From Flavobacterium sp. HJ-32-4 (lineage in GTDB: Bacteria > Bacteroidota > Bacteroidia > Flavobacteriales > Flavobacteriaceae): a stretch of DNA of 64,000 bases. This document shows, piece by piece, positions 17,235 through 25,091 of this stretch. Position numbers and translations under genes: made by a program. The notes under the pieces are model-generated. The model searched no databases. It worked only from the letters and a program-made list of their open reading frames with translations, and had not been told where the DNA came from. The stretch is taken from assembly GCF_022532105.1 (NCBI RefSeq), contig NZ_CP092832.1:1765001-1829000 (forward strand). Reading direction: 5' to 3'. Every line of letters starts with the position of its first letter. The stretch's first letter is position 1.

Positions 17235-19421
17235 ATGGTGACGCTGCTCCTTACACCTCCTTTTACGCAACTGAATACGCCCTATCCGGCCACAGCCTAC
17301 CTCAAGGGCTTCCTCGCCACGCGCGGTATTTCGTCGGTGCAGGCAGACCTGGGTATCGAAGTGTTCCTCGCTATTTTTAGCAAAAGCGGACTGCGGGACG
17401 TGTTTTCGGAAGCCGAAAAAGCCCCTGTAAAGTCGCCTAACGCCTCGCGGATTTTAGCGCTAAAAACGGCCTATTTGCAAACCATTGATCCGGTCATTTC
17501 GTTCCTTCAGGGTAAGAATCCCACACTGGCACTCCAGATTTGCCAGGAAGGCTTTCTGCCGGAAGCCTCGCGCTTTGAATCACTGGCCGAACTCGACTGG
17601 GCTTTCGGTGAAATGGGAACGCAAGACCGCGCCAAACACCTGGCAACCCTTTACCTCGAAGACCTTTCGGATTTGATCGTAGAGTGTGTAGACGCCGACT
17701 TCGGTTTCAGCCGCTATGCGGAGCGCCTCGGACGTTCGGCCCATACTTTTGATGAGTTGTACGAACGGCTAAAAGGTCCGGAATCGTTTGTAGACCGCTT
17801 CACGAAACAACTTCTTTTAGATAAACTGACACAACACCCCGCCGACCTATTACTCCTATCCGTACCGTTTCCGGGCAACCTCTATTCGGCGTTCCGCTGT
17901 GCCCAATGGGCAAAAGAACAGCGACCTGCCATAAGGGTGGCGATGGGTGGCGGCTTTCCCAACACGGAACTTCGTTCACTGTCGGATGCCCGTGTATTTG
18001 AATTCCTGGATTATGTAACGCTCGATGATGGCGAACTTCCCGTGGAGTTGCTGCATCAGGCCGTCCGCACCGGCTCCCACGATGAACTAAAGCGGACATT
18101 TCTGCTTGAAAACGGAACTGTCGTGTATCGCAATACGTCATTGCGCCCCGATTACAAACAATCCGCAGTCGGAACCCCCGACTACCGCGACCTTCCGCTG
18201 GACCGGTATGTGTCGGTATTGGAAGTCACGAACCCGATGCACCGCATGTGGAGCGACGGACGGTGGAACAAACTGACCATGGCCCACGGGTGCTATTGGG
18301 GAAAATGTACCTTCTGTGACATTTCACTCGATTATATCAAGTTGTATGAACCCGTTGCCGCTGCACTGCTCTGCGACCGGATGGAAGAACTGGTCGAACA
18401 GACCGGCCAAACGGGTTTCCATTTTGTAGATGAGGCGGCACCACCGGCCCTGATGCGGGCATTGGCACTGGAGATACTCAAACGCGGACTGGCGGTTACT
18501 TGGTGGACGAACATCCGTTTTGAAAAAAGCTTCAGCCCGGATTTATGTCGGCTTCTGCGCGCGTCCGGATGTATAGCGGTTTCCGGCGGACTCGAAGTCG
18601 CCTCGGATCGCCTACTGGCACTTATCGATAAAGGCGTAACTGTCGAACAGGTGGCGCGGGTGACCCGTAATTTCACCGAAGCCGGTATCATGGTGCATGC
18701 CTATTTGATGTATGGCTATCCGACCCAAACCGAACAGGAAACCATCGACAGCCTTGAAATGGTGCGGCAACTCTTCGAAGCAGGCGTCGTGCAATCCGGA
18801 TTCTGGCACCAGTTCGCACTGACGGCACACAGTCCGGTTGGACTCGAACCCGACCGTTTCGGCGTCATCAAAAAAACAGAGGCCATCGGCACATTCGCCA
18901 ACAACGACATCGAGTTTGCCGATCGTACCGGTATTGACCATGAAAAGTTTGCCTACGGACTCCGGAAGTCGCTCTACAACTACATGCACGGCATCTGTTT
19001 TGATTTTCCCCTGCAGGATTGGTTTGAGTTCCGCATCCCCCGAACTACCATCCCCCGCGATTTTATCCGAAAGGCACTGGAACAACCGGACGCCTTACTG
19101 CCCAAACCAACTGCAAAACTCGTCTGGATAGGAGGTAACCCCACCATCAGTCATGCCATCCGCAGCAAAAAAGGGCGTACGTTCGAAACGACGTTATTGT
19201 CATTCCATACCCGTACCGCACAGGTAGAAGTCACGCTCGATAAAGCGGAAGGGGAGTGGCTGGCGGCGTCGCTACCCGATCTAGGGCCCAATGCCGGTAA
19301 ACCCATGGCCTGGGCCGATTGGCAAAAGGCGTATGAAGCGGCCGGTCTCGAGCATTTCGAACTTTTCTGGCAGTCGAAGGCGGTACGAAGCTTACGTGAA
19401 CACGGACTTCTGGCGCTATAA
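17235..19421 (+). CDS. B12-binding-domain radical SAM protein
   Basis: A 728-residue protein. The N-terminal half has a cobalamin-binding-like Rossmann region (LLTPPFTQLNTPYPATAYLKGFL; DLLLLSVPFPGNLYSAF; VAMGGGFPNTE). The radical SAM cluster motif is C353YWGKC358TFC361, followed by HFVDEAAPP, VSGGLEVASDRLL and the TIM-barrel segment AYLMYGYPTQTEQE. Such enzymes generate a 5'-deoxyadenosyl radical and, with cobalamin, often methylate or rearrange carbon centres; the substrate is unknown. The spacing is CX4CX2C rather than the usual CX3CX2C, which may mark a subfamily. The start is ATG 17235; a TTG seven codons earlier overlaps the promoter box. It ends in a 6-bp overlap with the response regulator gene on the other strand. 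Confidence 0.88.
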   Translation: MVTLLLTPPFTQLNTPYPATAYLKGFLATRGISSVQADLGIEVFLAIFSKSGLRDVFSEAEKAPVKSPNASRILALKTAYLQTIDPVISFLQGKNPTLALQICQEGFLPEASRFESLAELDWAFGEMGTQDRAKHLATLYLEDLSDLIVECVDADFGFSRYAERLGRSAHTFDELYERLKGPESFVDRFTKQLLLDKLTQHPADLLLLSVPFPGNLYSAFRCAQWAKEQRPAIRVAMGGGFPNTELRSLSDARVFEFLDYVTLDDGELPVELLHQAVRTGSHDELKRTFLLENGTVVYRNTSLRPDYKQSAVGTPDYRDLPLDRYVSVLEVTNPMHRMWSDGRWNKLTMAHGCYWGKCTFCDISLDYIKLYEPVAAALLCDRMEELVEQTGQTGFHFVDEAAPPALMRALALEILKRGLAVTWWTNIRFEKSFSPDLCRLLRASGCIAVSGGLEVASDRLLALIDKGVTVEQVARVTRNFTEAGIMVHAYLMYGYPTQTEQETIDSLEMVRQLFEAGVVQSGFWHQFALTAHSPVGLEPDRFGVIKKTEAIGTFANNDIEFADRTGIDHEKFAYGLRKSLYNYMHGICFDFPLQDWFEFRIPRTTIPRDFIRKALEQPDALLPKPTAKLVWIGGNPTISHAIRSKKGRTFETTLLSFHTRTAQVEVTLDKAEGEWLAASLPDLGPNAGKPMAWADWQKAYEAAGLEHFELFWQSKAVRSLREHGLLAL

Positions 19422-20111
19422 CCTCGTTTCTACCACAAACCGGAACCCAATGCCATGGATGTTTTCAATCCAGGGTCCGTCTCCTTTAGGGAAGAGTTTC
19501 CGCAGGCGGGAAATGAATACATCGAGGCTGCGTCCCATAAAATAATCGTCGTCGCCCCAGATCGCCTTCAGGATATCCTCCCGACGGATAATGGTATTTT
19601 GATGGCGGCAGAAATAGTGCAATAAATCCGACTCCCGTTGGGTCAGTTGGTGTCGTCCTTCCGCGTCCGACAAGTAAAAATTGGTAGGGTCAAAGGCATA
19701 TTTCCCAATGGAAATGTGGTGGGTGTTCGACTTTTCTTCCTTTCGCGTCCGACGGAGGAAGATGTCGATTTTCAAGAGCAACTCTTCCATACTGAAGGGC
19801 TTCACCAGATAGTCATCCGCACCCAACCGTAGTCCCTTTAAGCGGTCTTCCTTCAGGGCTTTGGCCGACAGAAACAACAACGGGATATGGGCATCCTTTT
19901 TCCGGATTTCCGCTGCGGTTTCGAATCCGTCTGCTTTGGGCATCATGATGTCAAGGATACAAAGGTCGAACGTCCCCTCCCGAAATGCTTCGAGGCAGGC
20001 ATGTCCGTCAGGGCAATGGGTCACGTCGTAACCGGCTTCCTCCAGGCTGTCAATCGTAAGGAAAGCCAGTGTGGCATCGTCTTCGGCATATAAAATCCTA
20101 GCTGGTTTCAT
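19416..20111 (-). CDS. OmpR/PhoB-type response regulator
   Basis: A 231-residue two-domain regulator. The receiver domain (1-120) has the acidic pocket E10-D11-D12, phospho-acceptor Asp54 (LDIMMPKADGFE) and Lys104 (YLVKPFS). The C-terminal winged-helix DNA-binding domain (about 135-230) includes LTQRESDLLHYF, REDILKAIWGDDDYFMGRSLDVFISRLRKLF and GIGFRF. Its start lies inside the 3' end of the histidine kinase gene (14-bp overlap), so the kinase is the evident partner. The pair resembles RprX/RprY of Bacteroides in order and type; target genes are unknown. Its last codons overlap the convergent radical SAM gene. Confidence 0.93.
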   Translation of the reverse strand: MKPARILYAEDDATLAFLTIDSLEEAGYDVTHCPDGHACLEAFREGTFDLCILDIMMPKADGFETAAEIRKKDAHIPLLFLSAKALKEDRLKGLRLGADDYLVKPFSMEELLLKIDIFLRRTRKEEKSNTHHISIGKYAFDPTNFYLSDAEGRHQLTQRESDLLHYFCRHQNTIIRREDILKAIWGDDDYFMGRSLDVFISRLRKLFPKGDGPWIENIHGIGFRFVVETRL

Positions 20112-21360
20112 AGTCAGGAATTGAAATCGTTAGGGCGAGTCCTTCCGGCAGATTCTCCGCTTTTATCTTCCATCGGTGCAGGTCACAAATCTTTCGAACG
20201 TAGTAGAGTCCAAGTCCGAAGCCGTTCGTTTCATTACTTTTCACGTTGGGCACCCGGTAAAATTTATCGAAGATATGCGCCAGTTTCTTCTCTGGTATAC
20301 CGATGCCATTATCGGCCACCCGAAGCTGCAGGACACCTTTGTGTTCCGAAAGGGAGACCACGATTACGGGCGGCCGTTCGCTATATTTGATGGAGTTATC
20401 GAGAAGGTTGTATACGACGTTCGTGAGGTGAAACTCATCAGCCTTGATCAGGTAATCACAGCCCGATTCAATCCGGATGTCGACCTCTTCGTGTTTAAGA
20501 CGGATGTTTTCCGCAGCCTCCTGCAGCAACGGCAGTAACGACAGCCGCGTCGGATTGAGTTGCAACGGCGACTCGTCGGATTTCGCAATCGTCAGGATTT
20601 TCTCGATATGCTCGTTTAACTTCGACGATTGCCCGATGATGATCTCGGCATATTTCGACAACTTCGGATCGCTCTTTATCGCCTCTTGCCGGTTGATGTA
20701 ATTGGATGCCAGTAGTATAGAGGCCAGCGGCGTCTTGAATTCGTGGGTCATATTATTGATGAAATCCCGCTGTAACTCTGAGTACTTCTTTTGCTGCAAC
20801 AGCGTACGGATGGAGTACACGTATACCAATAAGATGATCACCAGGGCAAATGACAACCCGAACCAGAACTTCAACGACGTAAAGAGATAGGTCGTCTCAT
20901 TCGGAAACCGGATCGCAAAGTAGTAAATCAGGTTTTTGTGTTTCGGAAAGTACACCCGGCTGTTTTTTCGCCCCTGCGTAATCGACACATACTTGCCATA
21001 CACCATTTCGTCGCTTTGGCAGTTGTAAACGGCGTACTCGAAATCAGTGGAAATGCCCGAACGGGCGAACTCGGCTTTCAGGTAAAACTCCAGGATTTCC
21101 GGATCAAAGTCGTTGTCGACATTCACCACATAATAGTCGTTGGCAATTTTGTGAACCGGATTCTCGCCCGGCAGTTCACGGTTGGTGCCTTCATACAGTT
21201 TCTTGACGACTTCCAGTAGGGCAATGTGTACCTTCTGGTTGAATTTCTTCTCTTCAATGGTATACGCCTGCCGCGTCCAGAGTAACTGGGCGACCAGAAT
21301 GCCCGCCGTTGCGAACAGTCCGAGAAACAGGATGCTATTGAGCCGGTTTTTTTTCACCAC
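20098..21360 (-). CDS. membrane sensor histidine kinase
   Basis: A 420-residue kinase paired with the downstream OmpR-type regulator. TM1 is at about residues 8-28 and TM2 at about 165-184, flanking a periplasmic sensor of about 135 residues with no recognised domain. H206 lies in the H-box NNMTHEFKTPLASI; N-box LTNVVYNLLDNSIKYS, G1 VADNGIGIPEKKL and G2 GFGLGLYYV follow, so the kinase core is complete. It would autophosphorylate His206 in response to an unknown periplasmic signal and pass the phosphate to Asp54 of the regulator. There is no HAMP domain between TM2 and the H-box, only a short linker. Confidence 0.92.
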   Translation of the reverse strand: MVKKNRLNSILFLGLFATAGILVAQLLWTRQAYTIEEKKFNQKVHIALLEVVKKLYEGTNRELPGENPVHKIANDYYVVNVDNDFDPEILEFYLKAEFARSGISTDFEYAVYNCQSDEMVYGKYVSITQGRKNSRVYFPKHKNLIYYFAIRFPNETTYLFTSLKFWFGLSFALVIILLVYVYSIRTLLQQKKYSELQRDFINNMTHEFKTPLASILLASNYINRQEAIKSDPKLSKYAEIIIGQSSKLNEHIEKILTIAKSDESPLQLNPTRLSLLPLLQEAAENIRLKHEEVDIRIESGCDYLIKADEFHLTNVVYNLLDNSIKYSERPPVIVVSLSEHKGVLQLRVADNGIGIPEKKLAHIFDKFYRVPNVKSNETNGFGLGLYYVRKICDLHRWKIKAENLPEGLALTISIPDYETS

Positions 21361-21454
21361 CGAAAATTAGCCAAAAATACGGGTAGATTTTACCGTTAAC
21401 AGCTCATTAACAAACGTTCGCTACCGCTTAACAAAGCGCTCCGAAGTGCCTGTG

Positions 21455-21462
21455 TACTTTTG
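21455..21462 (+). promoter_or_regulatory. -7 box TACTTTTG before the DUF1573 gene
   Basis: TACTTTTG fits TAnnTTTG and lies 30 nt before the ATG at 21493. A matching -33 TTTG is not obvious. Confidence 0.45.
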
Positions 21463-21492
21463 ACAAAGAAACCAACCGAAAAAACCATACAC

Positions 21493-21861
21493 ATGAAAAC
21501 CAAACTTGTTCTTTTTATTGCCGGGGCGTTGTCGCTCATGTCGTTTGCCCTTGCCGGCGCGCTGTCATGGCAATCCGAAACCGTTGAATTAGGTGAGATC
21601 GAGCACAATGTGCCGAAGGTAGTCGAGTTCACGTTCACCAACACCGGTTCAGCCGACATTCAGGTTACCAACGTACGCCCTTCATGCGGCTGCACGAACG
21701 CTGACTTCACGAAAGAAGCCATCAAGCCAGGGAAAACGGGCACGGTAAAGGCCACGTACAACGCAGCGGCTGTCGGCGCATTTACCAAAACGCTCACGGT
21801 GACAACCTCCGCCGATCCAAACGCTATTACGCTTACGTTCAAAGGAACGGTGAAGCCGTAA
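21493..21861 (+). CDS. DUF1573 secreted protein
   Basis: A 122-residue secreted protein: signal peptide MKTKLVLFIAGALSLMSFALA, then one Ig-like domain with VEFTFTNTGSADIQVTNVRPSCGCTNADFTKEAIKPGKTG. This is the DUF1573 signature: 'FxFxNxG', the conserved SCGCT cysteine pair, and 'I.PG..G.V.V.Y'. The fold is an immunoglobulin-like (ASPM/SPD-2/Hydin-type) domain in the periplasm or on the surface; its function is unknown. I start at ATG 21493 because an upstream TTG lies in the promoter region. It is divergent from the kinase gene and closed by the terminator at 21891-21917, so it is monocistronic. Confidence 0.88.
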   Translation: MKTKLVLFIAGALSLMSFALAGALSWQSETVELGEIEHNVPKVVEFTFTNTGSADIQVTNVRPSCGCTNADFTKEAIKPGKTGTVKATYNAAAVGAFTKTLTVTTSADPNAITLTFKGTVKP

Positions 21862-21890
21862 ACAATACTCAAACCAATTTAAAAAAGGGA

Positions 21891-21917
21891 ACGCACGGTC
21901 AAAAGCCGTGCGTTTTT
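21891..21917 (+). terminator. terminator of the DUF1573 gene
   Basis: ACGCACGG (21891-21898) pairs with CCGTGCGT (21906-21913), a perfect 8-bp stem with a 7-nt loop, followed by TTTT. Confidence 0.85.
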
Positions 21918-21920
21918 CTA

Positions 21921-22403
21921 TTATTGTGCCATCATAAGCGAGTCGAGTTTCGTAAGGTCGGGTTGCTCGTCTTCCGATTTTTTCCCCTTTCCTTTCTTTT
22001 TTCCCTTCGCCGCTTTCTTGGCCTTCATGTCGGCATACTTCGCTTTCTGGTCCGCATTCAATATCTCCAGGATCCGCTTGTCCATCTTTTCTGCCTCCAC
22101 TTTGAGTTTTTCGTATTTGCCCTCTGCCGGAAGGTCTTCTGTCTGTAGTGCCGTCGCCACTTTATAATAATCGTTCAGTGCTTCTTTGATCACGGCTTTC
22201 TGCAGGGCATCCAGTTTAAGGTTGGTTTCCATGCGATCAAGTGACAGCTGCACATAATCAACCGGTTTGCGTTCCCTGTTCGTGGGCCCTGACGGAACAC
22301 TGCCCGGTCCGCCAATCCTGCGGTCCATTCCGTAGTTGCGAATCTGAGCCTGGGAGGAACAGGCAACCAAAACAAAGAGTAGGGTATAGGCAATCCGTTT
22401 CAT
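21921..22403 (-). CDS. small secreted Lys-rich protein
   Basis: A 160-residue exported protein. The N-terminus MKRIAYTLLFVLVACSSQAQ can be read as a lipobox (VLVAC) or as a signal peptidase I site after AQA. The middle (about 50-125) is helical with LSLDRMETNLKLDALQKAVIKEALNDYY and EILNADQKAKYADMKAKK, the 'L(T/N)xxQxxK(Y/F)' pattern of Spy/CpxP-like or LTXXQ-type periplasmic proteins. The end is a basic run (AAKGKKKGKGKKSEDEQ). A periplasmic stress-chaperone-like role is a guess from the helix pattern. It lies 38 nt downstream of rimO on the same strand and may be co-transcribed with it. Confidence 0.7.
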   Translation of the reverse strand: MKRIAYTLLFVLVACSSQAQIRNYGMDRRIGGPGSVPSGPTNRERKPVDYVQLSLDRMETNLKLDALQKAVIKEALNDYYKVATALQTEDLPAEGKYEKLKVEAEKMDKRILEILNADQKAKYADMKAKKAAKGKKKGKGKKSEDEQPDLTKLDSLMMAQ

Positions 22404-22441
22404 GGCGGGCGTTTTATCAAAAATACAAAATTACCGTTCGA

Positions 22442-23764
22442 TTACGCATGGCTGGCTGGCACGCCATACAGGTCGAACTCGGTGGCGTCGGTGATACGTA
22501 CATCCACGAACTCCCCGGTCTTCAGATAGTAAAGCGAGGCATCTATTAATACTTCATTGTCTACATCCGGACTGTCGAATTCGGTGCGGCCTACAAAATG
22601 CGCGCCCTCCTTGCGGTCAATGATGCACCGGAAGGTCTTCCCGATTTTCTTCTGGTTCAATTCCCACGAAATAGCCGATTGCACTTCCATAATCTCGTTT
22701 GCCCGGGCCTGTTTGACTTCCGCCGGAACGTCGTCTTCCAACAGATAGGCATGGGTGTTCTCTTCGTGCGAATAGGTAAAACAACCCAAACGCTCAAAGC
22801 GCATTTCCTTCACCCAGTCTTTCAATATCTGGAAATCTTCCTCCGTTTCACCCGGATATCCCACAATAAGCGTCGTCCGGATTGCGATGCCCGGAACCGC
22901 TGCCCTAAAGTCCTGCAACAATTGTGTGGTCTTCGCCTGCGTTGTGCCCCGTCGCATCGATTTCAGGATGTTATCCGAAATGTGCTGCAACGGAATATCA
23001 AGATAGTTACAAATCTTTGGCTCGCGGCGCATCAGGTCGAGCACGTCCATCGGGAATCCGCTCGGGAACGCATAATGCAAACGGATCCATTCAATGCCGT
23101 CCACTTTCACCAGGGCTTCCAAAAGCTCGGCCAGGTTCCGTTTTTTATACAGGTCCAGTCCGTAATAGGTCAGGTCCTGTGCAATCAGGATCAGTTCTTT
23201 CACGCCGTTTTTCGCCAATACTTCCGCTTCCTTCACGAGCTTTTCAATCGGCTGCGACACGTGTTTTCCGCGCATGATCGGAATCGCGCAGAAACTGCAC
23301 GGCCGGTCACATCCCTCGGCAATCTTCAGGTAGGCGTAGTTTTTCGGCGTCGTCGTCAGTCGCTCGCCCAGCAATTCGTGTTTGTAGTCGGCCCCCAGGG
23401 CTTTCAGCAACAACGGCAGTTCCGTGGTGCCGAAATACTGGTCGATATTCGGGATTTCCTTTTCGAGATCAGGGCGGTAGCGCTCCGACAGGCAGCCGGT
23501 GACAAACACTTTATCCACCAGGCCGCGGTCTTTCTTATCCGCATACGCCAAAATCGTGTTGACCGACTCCTCCTTTGCATTGTCGATGAAACCACAGGTG
23601 TTGATCACAATGATGTTCCCTTCCTCTTTCTCCGGCGCCTCATGCGTCACCTCCTTTCCGTTGGCCCGCAGTTGCCCCATCAGCACTTCGCTGTCATAGA
23701 CATTCTTCGAGCATCCGAGCGTGATAACGTTGATGCGGTTTTTCTTTAACGACTTGGTTCTCAT
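22442..23764 (-). CDS. rimO: ribosomal protein S12 methylthiotransferase RimO
   Basis: A 440-residue radical SAM enzyme that methylthiolates the conserved Asp of ribosomal protein S12. Cys18, Cys57 and Cys91 (TLGCSKN, INTCGFI, VTGCLSER) are the UPF0004 cluster ligands; C152DRPC156SFC159 is the radical SAM CX3CX2C motif; a TRAM-like RNA-binding end follows (FRCIIDRKEGAHFVGRTEFDSPDVDNEVLID). I place the start at ATG 23764 (MRTKSLKKNRINVITLGCSKN). The frame stays open upstream for 179 codons, but that part is only the dispersed repeat and the antisense of the Gly/Trp-rich gene. TACTTTTG at 23792-23785 (minus) is a likely -7 box. Confidence 0.96.
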   Translation of the reverse strand: MRTKSLKKNRINVITLGCSKNVYDSEVLMGQLRANGKEVTHEAPEKEEGNIIVINTCGFIDNAKEESVNTILAYADKKDRGLVDKVFVTGCLSERYRPDLEKEIPNIDQYFGTTELPLLLKALGADYKHELLGERLTTTPKNYAYLKIAEGCDRPCSFCAIPIMRGKHVSQPIEKLVKEAEVLAKNGVKELILIAQDLTYYGLDLYKKRNLAELLEALVKVDGIEWIRLHYAFPSGFPMDVLDLMRREPKICNYLDIPLQHISDNILKSMRRGTTQAKTTQLLQDFRAAVPGIAIRTTLIVGYPGETEEDFQILKDWVKEMRFERLGCFTYSHEENTHAYLLEDDVPAEVKQARANEIMEVQSAISWELNQKKIGKTFRCIIDRKEGAHFVGRTEFDSPDVDNEVLIDASLYYLKTGEFVDVRITDATEFDLYGVPASHA

Positions 23765-23842
23765 ATGACCGTGATTTGCGGCTGCAAAAGTACGCTTTAT
23801 TTTCAATCGGTGCGTCGGTTCGCGCGCGTCTGTATCTTTAGG

Positions 23843-23986
23843 GCAGCCATTCCCCGCTCTTCGCTGCAAGTCCTCGCCACCCGCCGCGGTTTTGGTGCGT
23901 CCCGCAGGGGCTTCCTCCGGTCGCCCTGCGTGCCGTCCAAAACCAGCCGCGTCCGGCTCCGGGCTTTCCGCTGCGATCGGGGCTGC
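23843..23986. repeat. dispersed palindromic intergenic element, copy 2
   Basis: 144 bp, colinear with copy 1 at 3200-3342 and in the same direction, with GCAGC/GCTGC ends and inner inverted blocks GCGGTTTTGG ... CCAAAACCAGCCGC that can form a long stem. It lies 79 nt upstream of the rimO start, between rimO and the Gly/Trp-rich gene. Not coding. Confidence 0.7.
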
Positions 23987-24014
23987 ACTACTACCATCCC
24001 GGAATATAGGTGCT

Positions 24015-24046
24015 AAAAAGAAAAACCTGCACCGAAGTACAGGTTT
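24015..24046 (-). terminator. terminator of the Gly/Trp-rich gene
   Basis: On the minus strand AAACCTGTAC (24046-24037), TTCG loop, GTGCAGGTTT (24032-24023), then a T-rich run. A 10-bp stem with one G-U pair and a stable UUCG tetraloop. Confidence 0.85.
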
Positions 24047-24053
24047 GATGTGA

Positions 24054-24992
24054 TTAACGTCGGCCGCCACCGCCACCAGAGCGTCCGCCACCACCGCCAC
24101 CGCCGTAGCTTCCGCCGCCGCCTGAACGGCCACCGGAAGAAGAGGGCGTGTAGGAACGTGTCGAACCCGACGACGAACTGCGTGAAGGCGTATACGTGCT
24201 ATTGGTATTGGAACGTGTTGACGTGCCCTGATAGTTGTACGAACGGCCACCTGACGTCGAATACGAACGACCGCCTGTTGAGGTCGAGTACGAGCGGCCA
24301 CCGGTGTTGTAGGTTCTTACCCCACGACCAGATGCTGTCGAGTAAACCCGTCGTCCGCCGGTGTTGTAATCACGGATACCGGCATAACGTCCGCCGGGCT
24401 GTGTATACACACGACGTCCGCCGTTGGTAGCATAATAAGGACGGTTGTAATAGCGGGAGCCACCGTATACATACGGATAGTAACCTCCGCCATACCAGCC
24501 GCCCCAACCCCAGCCAGCACCCCAGCCCCAGCCAGCGTTCCAGCCCCATCCGGCGTTCCAACCCCAACCGCCATTCCAACCCCAGCCCCATCCGGGTCCG
24601 TACCAGGAATTCCAACCCCATCCCCAACCCCATGAAGGGCCGTACCAGGAGTTCCATCCCCAAGAGTTGTCATAGACGTTGATGGTAACGTTGTCAGGTT
24701 GGCTTCCCCATCCGCCATTGGCGCGGTAGGAGGCATTTTCAACGGCTACGGTTGAGTCGTTGACAGTGGTGTAATTATCTACGTCGGTCAGTACCTGGGC
24801 ATCTTCTTTCAGGGAGCCAAAATAGTCCTGATATTGCATGCCCGAAGCAGTAGGCTGATTCGTATCGTTTTGGGCCACACGTCGTTGGCTGCTGTTGCTG
24901 TCCTGATATGAGGCACAGGACGTCACCAATAGGCCGGCAAGCGCCGCGAGGCCGCCAACGAGGCCTTTGTTTATAAGAAGGTTCGCTTTCAT
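24054..24992 (-). CDS. Gly/Trp-rich low-complexity lipoprotein
   Basis: A 312-residue lipoprotein with a leader MKANLLINKGLVGGLAALAGLLVTSC (lipobox VTSC). A normal-composition stretch (about 28-105) is followed by an array of GWGWNSWYGPGWGWGWNGGWGWN units (about 108-175), a GGYYPYVYGGSRYYNRPYYATNGGRRVY part, and a Ser/Thr/Gly/Arg tail ending GGGGGRSGGGGGRR. Flavobacteria often carry such a gene near proS; its function is unknown. The Trp/Gly/Tyr repeats suggest an extended, sticky or self-associating surface chain. The GC-rich repeat DNA is prone to length changes. It has its own terminator and is not an operon with rimO. Confidence 0.75.
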   Translation of the reverse strand: MKANLLINKGLVGGLAALAGLLVTSCASYQDSNSSQRRVAQNDTNQPTASGMQYQDYFGSLKEDAQVLTDVDNYTTVNDSTVAVENASYRANGGWGSQPDNVTINVYDNSWGWNSWYGPSWGWGWGWNSWYGPGWGWGWNGGWGWNAGWGWNAGWGWGAGWGWGGWYGGGYYPYVYGGSRYYNRPYYATNGGRRVYTQPGGRYAGIRDYNTGGRRVYSTASGRGVRTYNTGGRSYSTSTGGRSYSTSGGRSYNYQGTSTRSNTNSTYTPSRSSSSGSTRSYTPSSSGGRSGGGGSYGGGGGGGRSGGGGGRR

Positions 24993-25091
24993 TTCTCTAT
25001 AGCTTTTTTATTGTTGGACAATACAAAAATAAGTAGTTTTGCCAAACTTTTTAGTTAATTAAAGTTAAACTCACGACCCACGGAATTGATT

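Noticed and set aside
22598..23749. 383-codon + strand frame antisense to rimO
   Set aside because: Frame follows the codon pattern of rimO on the other strand; no family resemblance, start or RBS.
23765..24301. Open frame extending rimO upstream by 179 codons
   Set aside because: It reads through the dispersed repeat and antisense to the Gly/Trp-rich gene; RimO homology begins at the ATG at 23764.
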